This document shows, in pieces, positions 1 through 6,124 of a stretch of 12,359 nt of DNA; the first letter of the stretch is position 1; every line of letters starts with the position of its first letter. Position numbers and translations under genes: made by a program. The notes under the pieces were generated by a model. That model was not told the origin of the DNA, ran no database searches, and was given only the letters and a program-made list of their open reading frames with translations. Location of the stretch: contig CAZDAW010000106.1 in the NCBI GenBank assembly GCA_964503685.1, forward strand, positions 1 through 12,359. Direction: 5' to 3'. The DNA comes from CAZDAW01 sp964503685 (lineage in GTDB: Bacteria > Chloroflexota > Anaerolineae > Anaerolineales > Anaerolineaceae).

Positions 1-174
1 CCCGATGGGGGTGGAACTGAAAGTTTTACAATAGTTTATACCGATAACCAGAAATGCTCTTTGATATACGATCCGGGAATAATTTACACGAATGGCCAAT
101 TAATTAAAAAACCTATCGAAGAATTCATCCAAAATTTAGCTTTTCCATCTGGGGTTGAAAATCGATACAAATGA
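1..174 (+). CDS. C-terminal fragment of an unidentified protein (5' end outside window)
   Basis: Frame 1 is open from the first base to a TGA at 172-174 and gives 57 residues, starting PDGGGTESF and ending GVENRYK. I recognise no family. The fragment is soluble-looking, with alternating hydrophobic and polar residues that suggest beta strands, and it has no membrane segment. Its codons are strikingly A/T-rich compared with the minus-strand genes that follow. It converges on the polyferredoxin gene, with a shared hairpin terminator at 241-282 between them. That position, and the uninterrupted frame up to the stop, are the reasons to call it coding. The A/T-rich composition means chance openness cannot be excluded on 57 codons alone. 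Confidence 0.5.
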   Translation, partial: PDGGGTESFTIVYTDNQKCSLIYDPGIIYTNGQLIKKPIEEFIQNLAFPSGVENRYK

Positions 175-240
175 TTTTTATTTTAAGGTCGGGGCTATAA
201 AGAATAATTGCCGGATGCGGTGTTGTAATACTCATTAAAT

Positions 241-282
241 AAAAAAGGTGCGCTAACTATCTCATTCTAACGCACCTTTTTT
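241..282. terminator. Bidirectional Rho-independent terminator
   Basis: An A-run followed by GGTGCG (247-252) pairs with CGCACC followed by a T-run (271-282), with an 18-nt loop. The stem is flanked by six A on the left and six T on the right, so it has a U-tract when read from either strand. It sits between the stop of the left fragment (174) and the stop of the polyferredoxin gene (294), where convergent genes would share a terminator. Confidence 0.85.
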
Positions 283-293
283 ATAAAGAAAGA

Positions 294-728
294 TTATTTG
301 ATTCTTTCTGATTTTTGCACCTGCATGACAATTGCGCCAATTGGGCATGAATCTGCGCAGAATGAACAACTGATACAGATTTTAGAATTTGCCAGATAAG
401 GGTATGCATGCACTCTTTCGCTGCCATCAGGTTCCAGGCGTCCAATTGCTCCAGTAGGACACGCCTGAACACAGATATTGCAGGCCGTACAGGTTTTATA
501 ATCCCAAACCGGGCGACTCCATTGAGCTGGTTTGAGACTGGCAACGACTTGCCTATTCCGGTCGAGCACTGCGCCGAAATTACAAATATGCCCGCAAGCG
601 TTACACTCGATGCATAATCGCGGATTAATGGCATGCTGTTGTTTACGTTCACCGCTGATGGCGTTGACAGGGCAATAGCGTTTACATAATGTACATCCGG
701 TGCATTTTTCGGTGATTTTATTAGGCAT
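294..728 (-). CDS. Four-cluster [4Fe-4S] polyferredoxin, probable AOR partner
   Basis: This is a 144-residue soluble electron carrier. It has four complete CX2CX2CX3C motifs: Cys 9/12/15/19, 39/42/45/49, 80/83/86/90 and 118/121/124/128, enough for four [4Fe-4S] clusters. Three motifs end in Cys-Pro; the second ends CNFGA and lacks the proline. The start at 728 is chosen because AAGGAGG lies 6 nt upstream; an in-frame ATG at 761 would sit deeper inside the AOR gene and lacks such a site. The start overlaps the AOR stop by 8 bp, so the two are probably translationally coupled. Length and cysteine count resemble the small AorA subunit of AOR complexes such as that of Aromatoleum aromaticum, rather than a typical 2-cluster ferredoxin. 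The role as acceptor or donor for the neighbouring AOR is inferred from context. Confidence 0.9.
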   Translation of the reverse strand: MPNKITEKCTGCTLCKRYCPVNAISGERKQQHAINPRLCIECNACGHICNFGAVLDRNRQVVASLKPAQWSRPVWDYKTCTACNICVQACPTGAIGRLEPDGSERVHAYPYLANSKICISCSFCADSCPIGAIVMQVQKSERIK

Positions 729-2700
729 TTCCGGCCTCCTTAATGAGATTAGGATGTGCATTTAATCCAGAAGTGACGCTTTCGGGCGGGCGTCCGTTTT
801 CTGCATCCCAACCCATTTCTTGCCAATAGAGATGGATTAAGTCTTCCAAAGGCACACTTGCGCCGCGGTTGGCGCCCTCTGTTTGTGGTGGTCGACCCAG
901 CGGACGATCATTAATGTCATGGTTCAGGGGAATATTTTCACGATCATTGAATGCCTGACGGAGACTTTGGATATTCCAACCAATACGCATATATTCTGAG
1001 GGTGTTTTATTCCACCCGGTAGCGGCATTGAGCCACTCGAATATTGGGAAGCGATGTACGCCGATGAAGGCGCCGAAAATACAGCCACCTGCACCGTTAA
1101 GTAATGCGACAAACTGGCTGCAATTGGCGGCCCAACGCGCTTTTTCCACATCGGCGCGATACTTGCTTCTCTTGGGATATAGCAAGCGTTTCACTGCCGG
1201 CGCCTGCGGGACGCGTTGCCAGAGTTGGAACATTTCATAGTATAAGTAAGCGCCTATTGTATGACGTCCGGGTGTGGGTTCAACAATGGCATGCAGAGCA
1301 AATCCCGGATCGTTACGACCATCATGCATGGCCAGTTCCTGCCCACCGGCCTGTACAGCATATTGCATGGCTTTCTTGCCAATACGTTGTGCAGCTTTGC
1401 GGCTGCCATCAGCCAGCAGATCGCCAATGCCTTTTCGTTCAATCATCATATCCAGTAGTTTAAGGATGGCCTGTGGGTCGCCCCATTTCAGTTCCAGGCC
1501 GTCAGTATCTTCACGAGATATAAGGCCGTTTTCAAAGCATTCGATAGCAAAGGCGACAGTTCCACCGGCTGAGATACTGTCCATGCCGGCGCGGTTAAGC
1601 TTTTCATTGGCGACAAAAATACTTTCGATATCCTCGTTCAGAGATAACCCGCCGATTGCCAGAACGGTTTCATATTCCGGTTTATGAGTTTCGGATTGAC
1701 CGTTATTGAATTTAGTGTAACCGCCGCAGCCTATCGGACATGAGTAACAATGATACTTGACTTCTTCGCGCTCGCGGATGCGGTCCGGATTAATTGTTGC
1801 TGAGCGTTTGCCGGGAAAATCGGCGCTGCTTCCGCCCCAATTCCGTATTGGTGAATCACCTGATTCGATGCTAAACTGATTGAGACCGCTTGTGCCATAT
1901 TTTTGCAGAAAAAGTTTGTATAAAAAACCATCCTGGCGCATGGAAAGCGGCATGAGTCGTAAAAGAATGCCCAATATTTGGGCTCCTTTACCGTTTAGAA
2001 AAGGCGGCGTGAGGTCAACAACACGTGTAAAACGATCGCTCAGGCGTTTCATTTCCTGCGGGTTGGCGGCAGTGATCGGGTAAGCGCCCTGCAGGACGAT
2101 GGCTTTCAAGCGTTTGGCGCCCATCACAGCGCCAAGTCCGGAACGGGCAGCCATGCGTCCCTGGTCGTTTGAAATTCCAGCGATCAGGGATCGTTTTTCA
2201 CCGGCCGGACCGATGCAGGCTACACTAACTTCACGGCCATTAAAAGCAGCGCGGAGAGCGTCTTCAGTTTCCCGCGTGTCTTTACCCCACAAGTCACTGG
2301 CGTCTCGCAGTTCAAAAAAGCCGTGACCCACATACAGATAAACTGGCGTTTCACTGATGCCGCTAAAGAAAATACCGTCGTAGCCGCATTGCTTGATGGC
2401 AGGTGAAAATGTCCCGCCACAGTTGGCGTCGCCCCATGTACCGGTTAAGGGTGATTTCGCAGCAACCATCCAGCGCCCGGTCATCAGGCTGCCGGCGCCG
2501 GTGAGCAGGCCAGATACGAAGGCTAACACGTTATCAGGCCCCAGCGCGTCGGCATTTGCTGGTATGCGGCGATATAGATAATAGGCAGCCAATCCCATTC
2601 CGGACAGGTATTGCTCATACACTTCCGGTGGCACAGATTCTTCGGTGCAGGTTTTTTTTGTAAGATCGACCCACAGGATTTTTCCAGTCACAGCTTTCAT
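721..2700 (-). CDS. aor: Tungsten-dependent aldehyde ferredoxin oxidoreductase family protein
   Basis: This 659-residue cytoplasmic oxidoreductase of the AOR family normally interconverts aldehydes and carboxylic acids with ferredoxin, using a W (or Mo) bis-pterin cofactor and one [4Fe-4S] cluster. The N-terminal domain has the family's KSPLTGTWGDANCGG and CGYDGIFFSG segments (about residues 82-114). The cluster ligands are visible as Cys318-X2-Cys321-X3-Cys325 (YHCYSCPIGC) and a distal Cys540 in LNGAGGCIFG. LNRAGMDSIS, HDGRNDPGFAL and the C-terminal EMGWD...G.P pattern also fit. Length is slightly above the roughly 600-620 usual for the family. The start at 2700 is preferred because GAGG lies 6 nt upstream; ATGs at 2712 and 2781 have no such site, and the latter overlaps the alcohol dehydrogenase. 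The true substrate cannot be read from sequence; the operon suggests an aldehyde. Confidence 0.93.
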   Translation of the reverse strand: MKAVTGKILWVDLTKKTCTEESVPPEVYEQYLSGMGLAAYYLYRRIPANADALGPDNVLAFVSGLLTGAGSLMTGRWMVAAKSPLTGTWGDANCGGTFSPAIKQCGYDGIFFSGISETPVYLYVGHGFFELRDASDLWGKDTRETEDALRAAFNGREVSVACIGPAGEKRSLIAGISNDQGRMAARSGLGAVMGAKRLKAIVLQGAYPITAANPQEMKRLSDRFTRVVDLTPPFLNGKGAQILGILLRLMPLSMRQDGFLYKLFLQKYGTSGLNQFSIESGDSPIRNWGGSSADFPGKRSATINPDRIREREEVKYHCYSCPIGCGGYTKFNNGQSETHKPEYETVLAIGGLSLNEDIESIFVANEKLNRAGMDSISAGGTVAFAIECFENGLISREDTDGLELKWGDPQAILKLLDMMIERKGIGDLLADGSRKAAQRIGKKAMQYAVQAGGQELAMHDGRNDPGFALHAIVEPTPGRHTIGAYLYYEMFQLWQRVPQAPAVKRLLYPKRSKYRADVEKARWAANCSQFVALLNGAGGCIFGAFIGVHRFPIFEWLNAATGWNKTPSEYMRIGWNIQSLRQAFNDRENIPLNHDINDRPLGRPPQTEGANRGASVPLEDLIHLYWQEMGWDAENGRPPESVTSGLNAHPNLIKEAGNA

Positions 2701-2746
2701 AGTACGCCTCATGTGTTGATTATAGCCGGATATCTTGACAGAGTGT

Positions 2747-3937
2747 TTAAATATGATCAAATGCGCGCTTTGCAATTTCAAGGGCGTCTTCCAGACGTAA
2801 CTCCTCTGGATTCATCATTGCTGAACCGTCATTGATCGCCAGTTTTGCAATCTCTTCTAACTGTTCTTGTTTTACGTTGGCTTCCTGCAGGGTGCGCGGC
2901 AGGGCAGCTATAGTGTACATATCTTCTTTCAGACGACGCACTTCGGCGATTGTGCGCTGGGCGCGCTGATTGGAAGGGGTGCTGGCGTAAACTTCTGGTC
3001 CGGCAAGGGGCAGTAATAGTTCTGCGATCATTTCCCCGCGACGCGGCAGGTTGAATTCCAACCCAAAAGGTAAGAAGATATTCATCGCCACGCCATGGGG
3101 AACGTGCGCAACGCCTCCAGTGGCATGCCCCATCGAATGGACGCAACCGACCATCGAATTAGAGAATGCCGTACCGGCCATTGTGCTGGCATTGGCCAGG
3201 GCCAGACGACCCTCCTTATCCGCCGGATTTTTCGCCACGCGGCGAAGGTTCTCGCCGATCAAGCGTACTGCCTGCCAGGTAAACGAGTCGCTGATTGGAT
3301 TTTTTTGAATGCTGATGTAGGCTTCCATGGCGTGTGTCAGTGCATCCATCCCGGTTGCAGCAGTCAGGCGCGGTGGAAGCGTTATTGTCATACGGGTATC
3401 AAGTACGGCAGCGCGTGGCATGAGGAATTCAGACACAAATAACATCTTAACGCCTTTTTCTGGATCGGCGATAACGGCTGAATTTGTTGCCTCTGAGCCG
3501 GTGCCGGCGGTTGTTGGTACGGCAAAAAATGGGCGCAATGGACCGGGAAGAGTTTCCGCGCCGCGATAGTCACGTACATCTTTACCACCCAGAGACACCA
3601 GGATATTGACTCCTTTTGCCGTATCGATCACCGAGCCGCCGCCGACGGCAATCAGGCAATCGCACTGTTTGGCGCGGTATAGCCCGGCCAATTCGTTAAC
3701 CAGGAGTGTTGAGGATTCGGGGGGAACCTGGTCGTATAATGCTGCAATGATAATGCCGCTTTCGGCAAAAGCGTCGATAACAATTTTTCCTAATCCGGCA
3801 GCAGTGACGCCAGGATCGGAGATAACGAGTGGGCGGCTGACATTGGCCTGTACCAGTTCGGCTGGCAGGTTGTTTAATGCTGCATGTCCAGAGATGATTT
3901 TAACGGGGAAGCAAAATTCATAATAATTGGGAAGCAT
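2747..3937 (-). CDS. Iron-containing alcohol dehydrogenase
   Basis: This 396-residue group III (Fe-ADH) protein reversibly oxidises alcohols to aldehydes with NAD(P). The N-terminal dinucleotide-binding half has GGGSVIDTAKG (about 99-109) and the family signature VPTTAGTGSEAT. The C-terminal helical half carries the metal ligands Asp198 and His202 (MDALTHAMEAY), His267 (GCVHSMGH) and His281 (VPHGVAM). The spacing matches E. coli FucO (D196, H200, H263, H277). The start at 3937 is chosen by AAGGAG 6 nt upstream; the longer frame back to 4138 would run through the preceding gene. It lies 17 bp after the SCP2-like gene and 46 bp before the AOR. The natural partner reaction is supplying aldehyde to, or consuming it from, the AOR. 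The alcohol's chain length is unknown. Confidence 0.93.
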   Translation of the reverse strand: MLPNYYEFCFPVKIISGHAALNNLPAELVQANVSRPLVISDPGVTAAGLGKIVIDAFAESGIIIAALYDQVPPESSTLLVNELAGLYRAKQCDCLIAVGGGSVIDTAKGVNILVSLGGKDVRDYRGAETLPGPLRPFFAVPTTAGTGSEATNSAVIADPEKGVKMLFVSEFLMPRAAVLDTRMTITLPPRLTAATGMDALTHAMEAYISIQKNPISDSFTWQAVRLIGENLRRVAKNPADKEGRLALANASTMAGTAFSNSMVGCVHSMGHATGGVAHVPHGVAMNIFLPFGLEFNLPRRGEMIAELLLPLAGPEVYASTPSNQRAQRTIAEVRRLKEDMYTIAALPRTLQEANVKQEQLEEIAKLAINDGSAMMNPEELRLEDALEIAKRAFDHI

Positions 3938-3954
3938 GTAAATCTCCTTAAAAT

Positions 3955-4494
3955 TTATATACCGAATAATACGCCAACGAAATAGGTTCTGATCCGGAGT
4001 AAATGTTTGCGCGCAAAGGGGATAGGCGGCATACGCTTCATCAGGCGGCGCGCCATAAAACTGGGGAACAGATAGGCTTCCGCAATATTCAGGACACGTA
4101 CGACTGAAACTGTGTTCGAAAGGTCGCCGCGGGCGCACATAGTATGCTGTGCATAGGCTACGTCAATACCGAGCTGACCGGTCAACATGGCGAAAGCGCA
4201 TTCGATGTTTTTCATGTAGATCACGACATCGGCTTTTGTTTCATCGAAATTGGCGCCGCGGTATTGCAGCCTGCCGCCGGCCAGGCGAGTAACCGCCATC
4301 GACCCGCCGTCAGGTCGCACCCGCAGCATCAAAGTGAACCCTTCCGGCCAACCCAGAACCTCGCGCTGGATCAATGGGTCCCGTTTCGAGAGTGACTGTA
4401 AAGCGCGACCCAGTACAAATAGCACAACTTTATTGACCATCTTTTTGATTGGTTTACGAGCGGGTGGAATTTCAGGGAATTGTTGGTAGTCCAA
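3955..4494 (-). CDS. Small SCP2-like protein, putative lipid-binding (TTG start)
   Basis: This 179-residue protein has no catalytic motif I recognise. The segment from about residue 45 to 130 (alternating strands, then ADVVIYMKNIECAFAMLTGQ and a later RGDLSNTVSVVRV stretch) resembles the SCP-2 sterol-carrier fold, which binds hydrophobic ligands such as fatty acyl groups. A basic tail (RRLMKRMPPIPFARKHLLRI) ends in hydrophobic residues and could contact membranes. The proposed start is TTG at 4494, because AAAGGAG lies 8 nt upstream. An ATG at 4542 overlaps the TetR stop by 8 bp but has no Shine-Dalgarno; it would add 16 residues. A later ATG (MVNKVV) would lose about 18. The SCP2 assignment is by eye and moderate. 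Its place between the regulator and the alcohol dehydrogenase suggests it handles the module's substrate. Confidence 0.6.
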   Translation of the reverse strand: MDYQQFPEIPPARKPIKKMVNKVVLFVLGRALQSLSKRDPLIQREVLGWPEGFTLMLRVRPDGGSMAVTRLAGGRLQYRGANFDETKADVVIYMKNIECAFAMLTGQLGIDVAYAQHTMCARGDLSNTVSVVRVLNIAEAYLFPSFMARRLMKRMPPIPFARKHLLRIRTYFVGVLFGI

Positions 4495-4502
4495 AGCTTG
4501 AT

Positions 4503-4509
4503 CTCCTTT
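4503..4509 (-). promoter_or_regulatory. Shine-Dalgarno that selects the TTG start of the SCP2-like gene
   Basis: The minus strand reads AAAGGAG here, 8 nt before TTG at 4494. Every left-block gene apart from the AOR (which has only GAGG) has this class of strong site 5-8 nt before its start. That is why TTG is preferred over the unaided ATG at 4542. Confidence 0.65.
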
Positions 4510-4534
4510 CAAAATGCTTGTATGGGAAATAGGA

Positions 4535-5110
4535 TTAAACATTGAGCCATGCAGCAAAACGGTCGGCAATTTGTTCGAATGGAATATCTTCAACGCCCAG
4601 GATGGCCTGAAGAATAAGCCCATCCAGGGTAGCCAGAATGATCTGGGCATCGATTTGACGTTGATTGTTGTCGGTCATTATGGGATTGATCCCGGTTTCG
4701 ATCATCTGCCGCCATTCCTGATATTTTTGTAGAAAGCGGTTGCGTACAGTAGCATTGTTACTGAGGGCTTCTTCAATCAGGTAATGGTGGAGTTTGCCGC
4801 GAATCAGGTCGCCGATGATGGTTTTGAAGACCACTTCGAGAATCTGGCGCATGTCGGTTTGGGTATGAGATTCTTTCACCCACTGCAATAATTGTTGGGT
4901 GACGCGGTTAAAATGCTGCTCGGTTACATCAAAGATGAGTTCGGATTTTGATGAATAGTAATAGAATAGCGTGCCGGGGCTGATGTTGGCTGCTTGGGCA
5001 ATGTCTTTCAGGCTGGCATTATTGACCCCCTGTTCGACAAACAGACGACTGGCTGCTGCCAGGATGCTTTGCCGGGTTTCACTTCCGTGCAAGTTGATAC
5101 GTTTGGCCAT
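4535..5110 (-). CDS. TetR/AcrR-family transcriptional repressor
   Basis: This is a 191-residue DNA-binding regulator. The N-terminal TetR helix-turn-helix region is clear: TRQSILAAASRLFVEQG, then SLKDIAQAANISPGTLFYYYSSKSELI (about residues 12-60). The rest is the helical ligand-binding and dimer domain, whose ligand cannot be predicted by eye. The start at 5110 follows AAAGGAG by 5 nt. It is the first gene of the minus-strand set, and its promoter carries a palindrome of the kind TetR proteins bind (5142-5161). Autoregulation, and control of the downstream SCP2-like, alcohol dehydrogenase, AOR and polyferredoxin genes, is therefore likely. Induction by an acyl-CoA, fatty acid, alcohol or aldehyde would be logical, but this is inference. 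Confidence 0.93.
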   Translation of the reverse strand: MAKRINLHGSETRQSILAAASRLFVEQGVNNASLKDIAQAANISPGTLFYYYSSKSELIFDVTEQHFNRVTQQLLQWVKESHTQTDMRQILEVVFKTIIGDLIRGKLHHYLIEEALSNNATVRNRFLQKYQEWRQMIETGINPIMTDNNQRQIDAQIILATLDGLILQAILGVEDIPFEQIADRFAAWLNV

Positions 5111-5141
5111 TGTATCTCCTTTGAAAGCTAATGCCTGTATG

Positions 5142-5161
5142 TCGGTCGGTCAACCGACTGA
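5142..5161. promoter_or_regulatory. Probable TetR operator palindrome
   Basis: The perfect core GTCGGT-CA-ACCGAC spans 5145-5158. After one mismatch at 5144/5159 the symmetry continues for two more pairs (TC/GA). It lies immediately downstream of the minus-strand -10 box and covers the predicted transcription start near 5159, where bound repressor would block initiation. GACCGA-type half sites are known for several TetR-family regulators. Confidence 0.8.
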
Positions 5162-5165
5162 ATTA

Positions 5166-5193
5166 ATTATAGCATTTTTTATACCTGATTCAA
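5166..5193 (-). promoter_or_regulatory. Sigma70-type promoter of the TetR-AOR operon
   Basis: Read on the minus strand, the -35 box is TTGAAT (5188-5193) and the -10 box is a consensus TATAAT (5166-5171), with a 16-bp spacer. The predicted start is near 5159, inside the operator palindrome, giving a leader of about 50 nt before the TetR ATG. Confidence 0.75.
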
Positions 5194-5268
5194 GTGTGAC
5201 ATTTTGGAGTATCAAGTTCCGCCTTATAATGCTGTGGTTTAAAATAAAAATCATGAATTAAACCTCTG

Positions 5269-5305
5269 TATAATTTAATGTCTGGCGACCAACGATACAG
5301 ACATT
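5269..5305 (+). promoter_or_regulatory. Candidate promoter -10 and adjoining inverted repeat of the pentapeptide gene
   Basis: A TATAAT box at 5269-5274 has no good -35 at 16-18 bp, so the promoter is weak or needs an activator. It is followed at once by an 8-bp perfect inverted repeat, AATGTCTG (5277-5284) and CAGACATT (5298-5305), with a 13-nt spacer. The half-site centres are 21 bp apart, about two helical turns, which would suit a dimeric regulator. In RNA the repeat could instead form a hairpin just ahead of the Shine-Dalgarno (AGGAG near 5313). Confidence 0.45.
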
Positions 5306-5326
5306 TTCTTACAGGAGTGTCGTAAT

Positions 5327-5956
5327 ATGAACCTTTCTACTGCACAAAGCGAGTATACGTCGCGAGAATTCAAGAATCTGGTTTACAGTAATGAACAGTT
5401 AGACCATAAAGTTTTTACTACCTGCGTGTTTATAAAATGCTCTTTTCGTGAAACCACCTTTTCGGATTGTGAATTTCAGGATTGCATATTTCGCTATTGT
5501 GATTTAAGTCTTGCGGCATTAAAGAACTGCTCGTTTAAAAATACGCGTTTTGAAGATTCGCAAGTTATTGGCGTCGATTGGTGTGACACAAATTTGACGC
5601 AAAAGAAATTTTTGTTTTCGAAACCGGTTGAATTTATGAGATGCGCCCTTAACCATTCAACATTTATGGGATTGAATCTAAAAAACGTTACGATGAGCAA
5701 ATGTATTGCGCGGGATGTTTCTTTTGAAGAAGCCGATTTAAGTCAAGCCGATTGCACTCTTACGGACTTTACTGATAGCCGTTTTTTGCGAACGAACTTG
5801 ACGGATACGGATTTTTCGGGGGCAACGAATTATTCAATCGCTGCGAATCTGAATATCATAAAAAGGACAAAATTCTCGTTACCAGAAGCCATGTCGTTAT
5901 TATATGGCTTGGATATTATCCTGACAGAACATCCATTAACCGAAACCGATAGCTGA
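5327..5956 (+). CDS. Qnr-like pentapeptide-repeat protein
   Basis: This 209-residue protein is predicted to fold as a right-handed quadrilateral beta-helix. Central F/L-type residues recur every five positions from Phe30 to Leu90 (13 repeats). The register then shifts by an 8-residue insertion (around KKFLFSKP). A second run goes from Phe103 to Phe163 (13 repeats). The C-terminal segment (KFSLPEAMSLLYGLDIIL, about 182-199) resembles the capping helix of Qnr-type proteins, which mimic DNA and protect DNA gyrase. It has ten cysteines, mostly next to repeat centres. The start follows AGGAG by 9 nt. The gene is more A/T-rich than its neighbours, so it may have been acquired. It stands alone, divergent from the TetR operon. 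Gyrase protection is plausible by architecture but not shown; the native role of chromosomal Qnr-like proteins is often unclear. Confidence 0.9.
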   Translation: MNLSTAQSEYTSREFKNLVYSNEQLDHKVFTTCVFIKCSFRETTFSDCEFQDCIFRYCDLSLAALKNCSFKNTRFEDSQVIGVDWCDTNLTQKKFLFSKPVEFMRCALNHSTFMGLNLKNVTMSKCIARDVSFEEADLSQADCTLTDFTDSRFLRTNLTDTDFSGATNYSIAANLNIIKRTKFSLPEAMSLLYGLDIILTEHPLTETDS

Positions 5957-6013
5957 CTTTGCCTGGCGCTTATGTTTAAGGCGCTGCGGAAAACTCGCTT
6001 TATCCCGCCATCG

Positions 6014-6022
6014 TGTTATAAT
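6014..6022 (+). promoter_or_regulatory. Extended -10 promoter of the polysaccharide operon
   Basis: TGTTATAAT is an extended -10 (TG-N-TATAAT) with a consensus hexamer at 6017-6022. No good -35 is visible at the right distance, which an extended -10 can tolerate. Transcription would begin near 6029, leaving a leader of about 95 nt before the first gene at 6125. Confidence 0.6.
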
Positions 6023-6043
6023 GTGAAGTCGCGAAGGAATGTT

Positions 6044-6072
6044 AGCGGTGATATGTGTATGATATCACCGCT
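6044..6072 (+). promoter_or_regulatory. Perfect 11-bp leader hairpin, possible attenuator
   Basis: AGCGGTGATAT (6044-6054) pairs perfectly with ATATCACCGCT (6062-6072) across a 7-nt loop. TGTTTT follows, which is a short and imperfect U-tract. The hairpin lies inside the predicted leader of the polysaccharide operon, about 15 nt after the likely transcription start, so it could terminate early, stabilise the 5' end or bind a regulator. As a plain terminator for the upstream pentapeptide gene it would lie 90 nt away and past the promoter. Confidence 0.5.
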
Positions 6073-6124
6073 TGTTTTGGGCAAAAGGGATTTATCCCTA
6101 TCTTACTGCTCGGGAAGGTAACCG

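Noticed and set aside
281..652. A 123-codon minus-strand frame overlapping the polyferredoxin gene
   Set aside because: It lies in another frame of a gene with four intact cysteine motifs and has no Shine-Dalgarno or family resemblance.
1274..1687. A 137-codon plus-strand frame inside the AOR gene
   Set aside because: It is antisense to a conserved AOR region; its composition (Ser/Pro/Arg-rich) is typical of an antisense shadow.
2719..2724. TATAAT on the minus strand between the alcohol dehydrogenase and AOR genes
   Set aside because: No -35 box is seen at 16-18 bp and the gap is only 46 bp, so an internal promoter is not supported.
2735..2740. TTGACA on the plus strand
   Set aside because: A consensus -35 by itself; no -10 follows at the right distance and no plus-strand gene lies downstream.
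5225..5230. A second TATAAT on the plus strand upstream of the pentapeptide gene
   Set aside because: The only -35 at 17 bp is TTTTGG, a poor match; it cannot be excluded as a minor promoter but I would not annotate it.
5966..5984. GCGCTTA / TAAGGCGC imperfect hairpin after the pentapeptide gene
   Set aside because: The stem is short with a bulge and no T-run follows, so it is not a convincing terminator.
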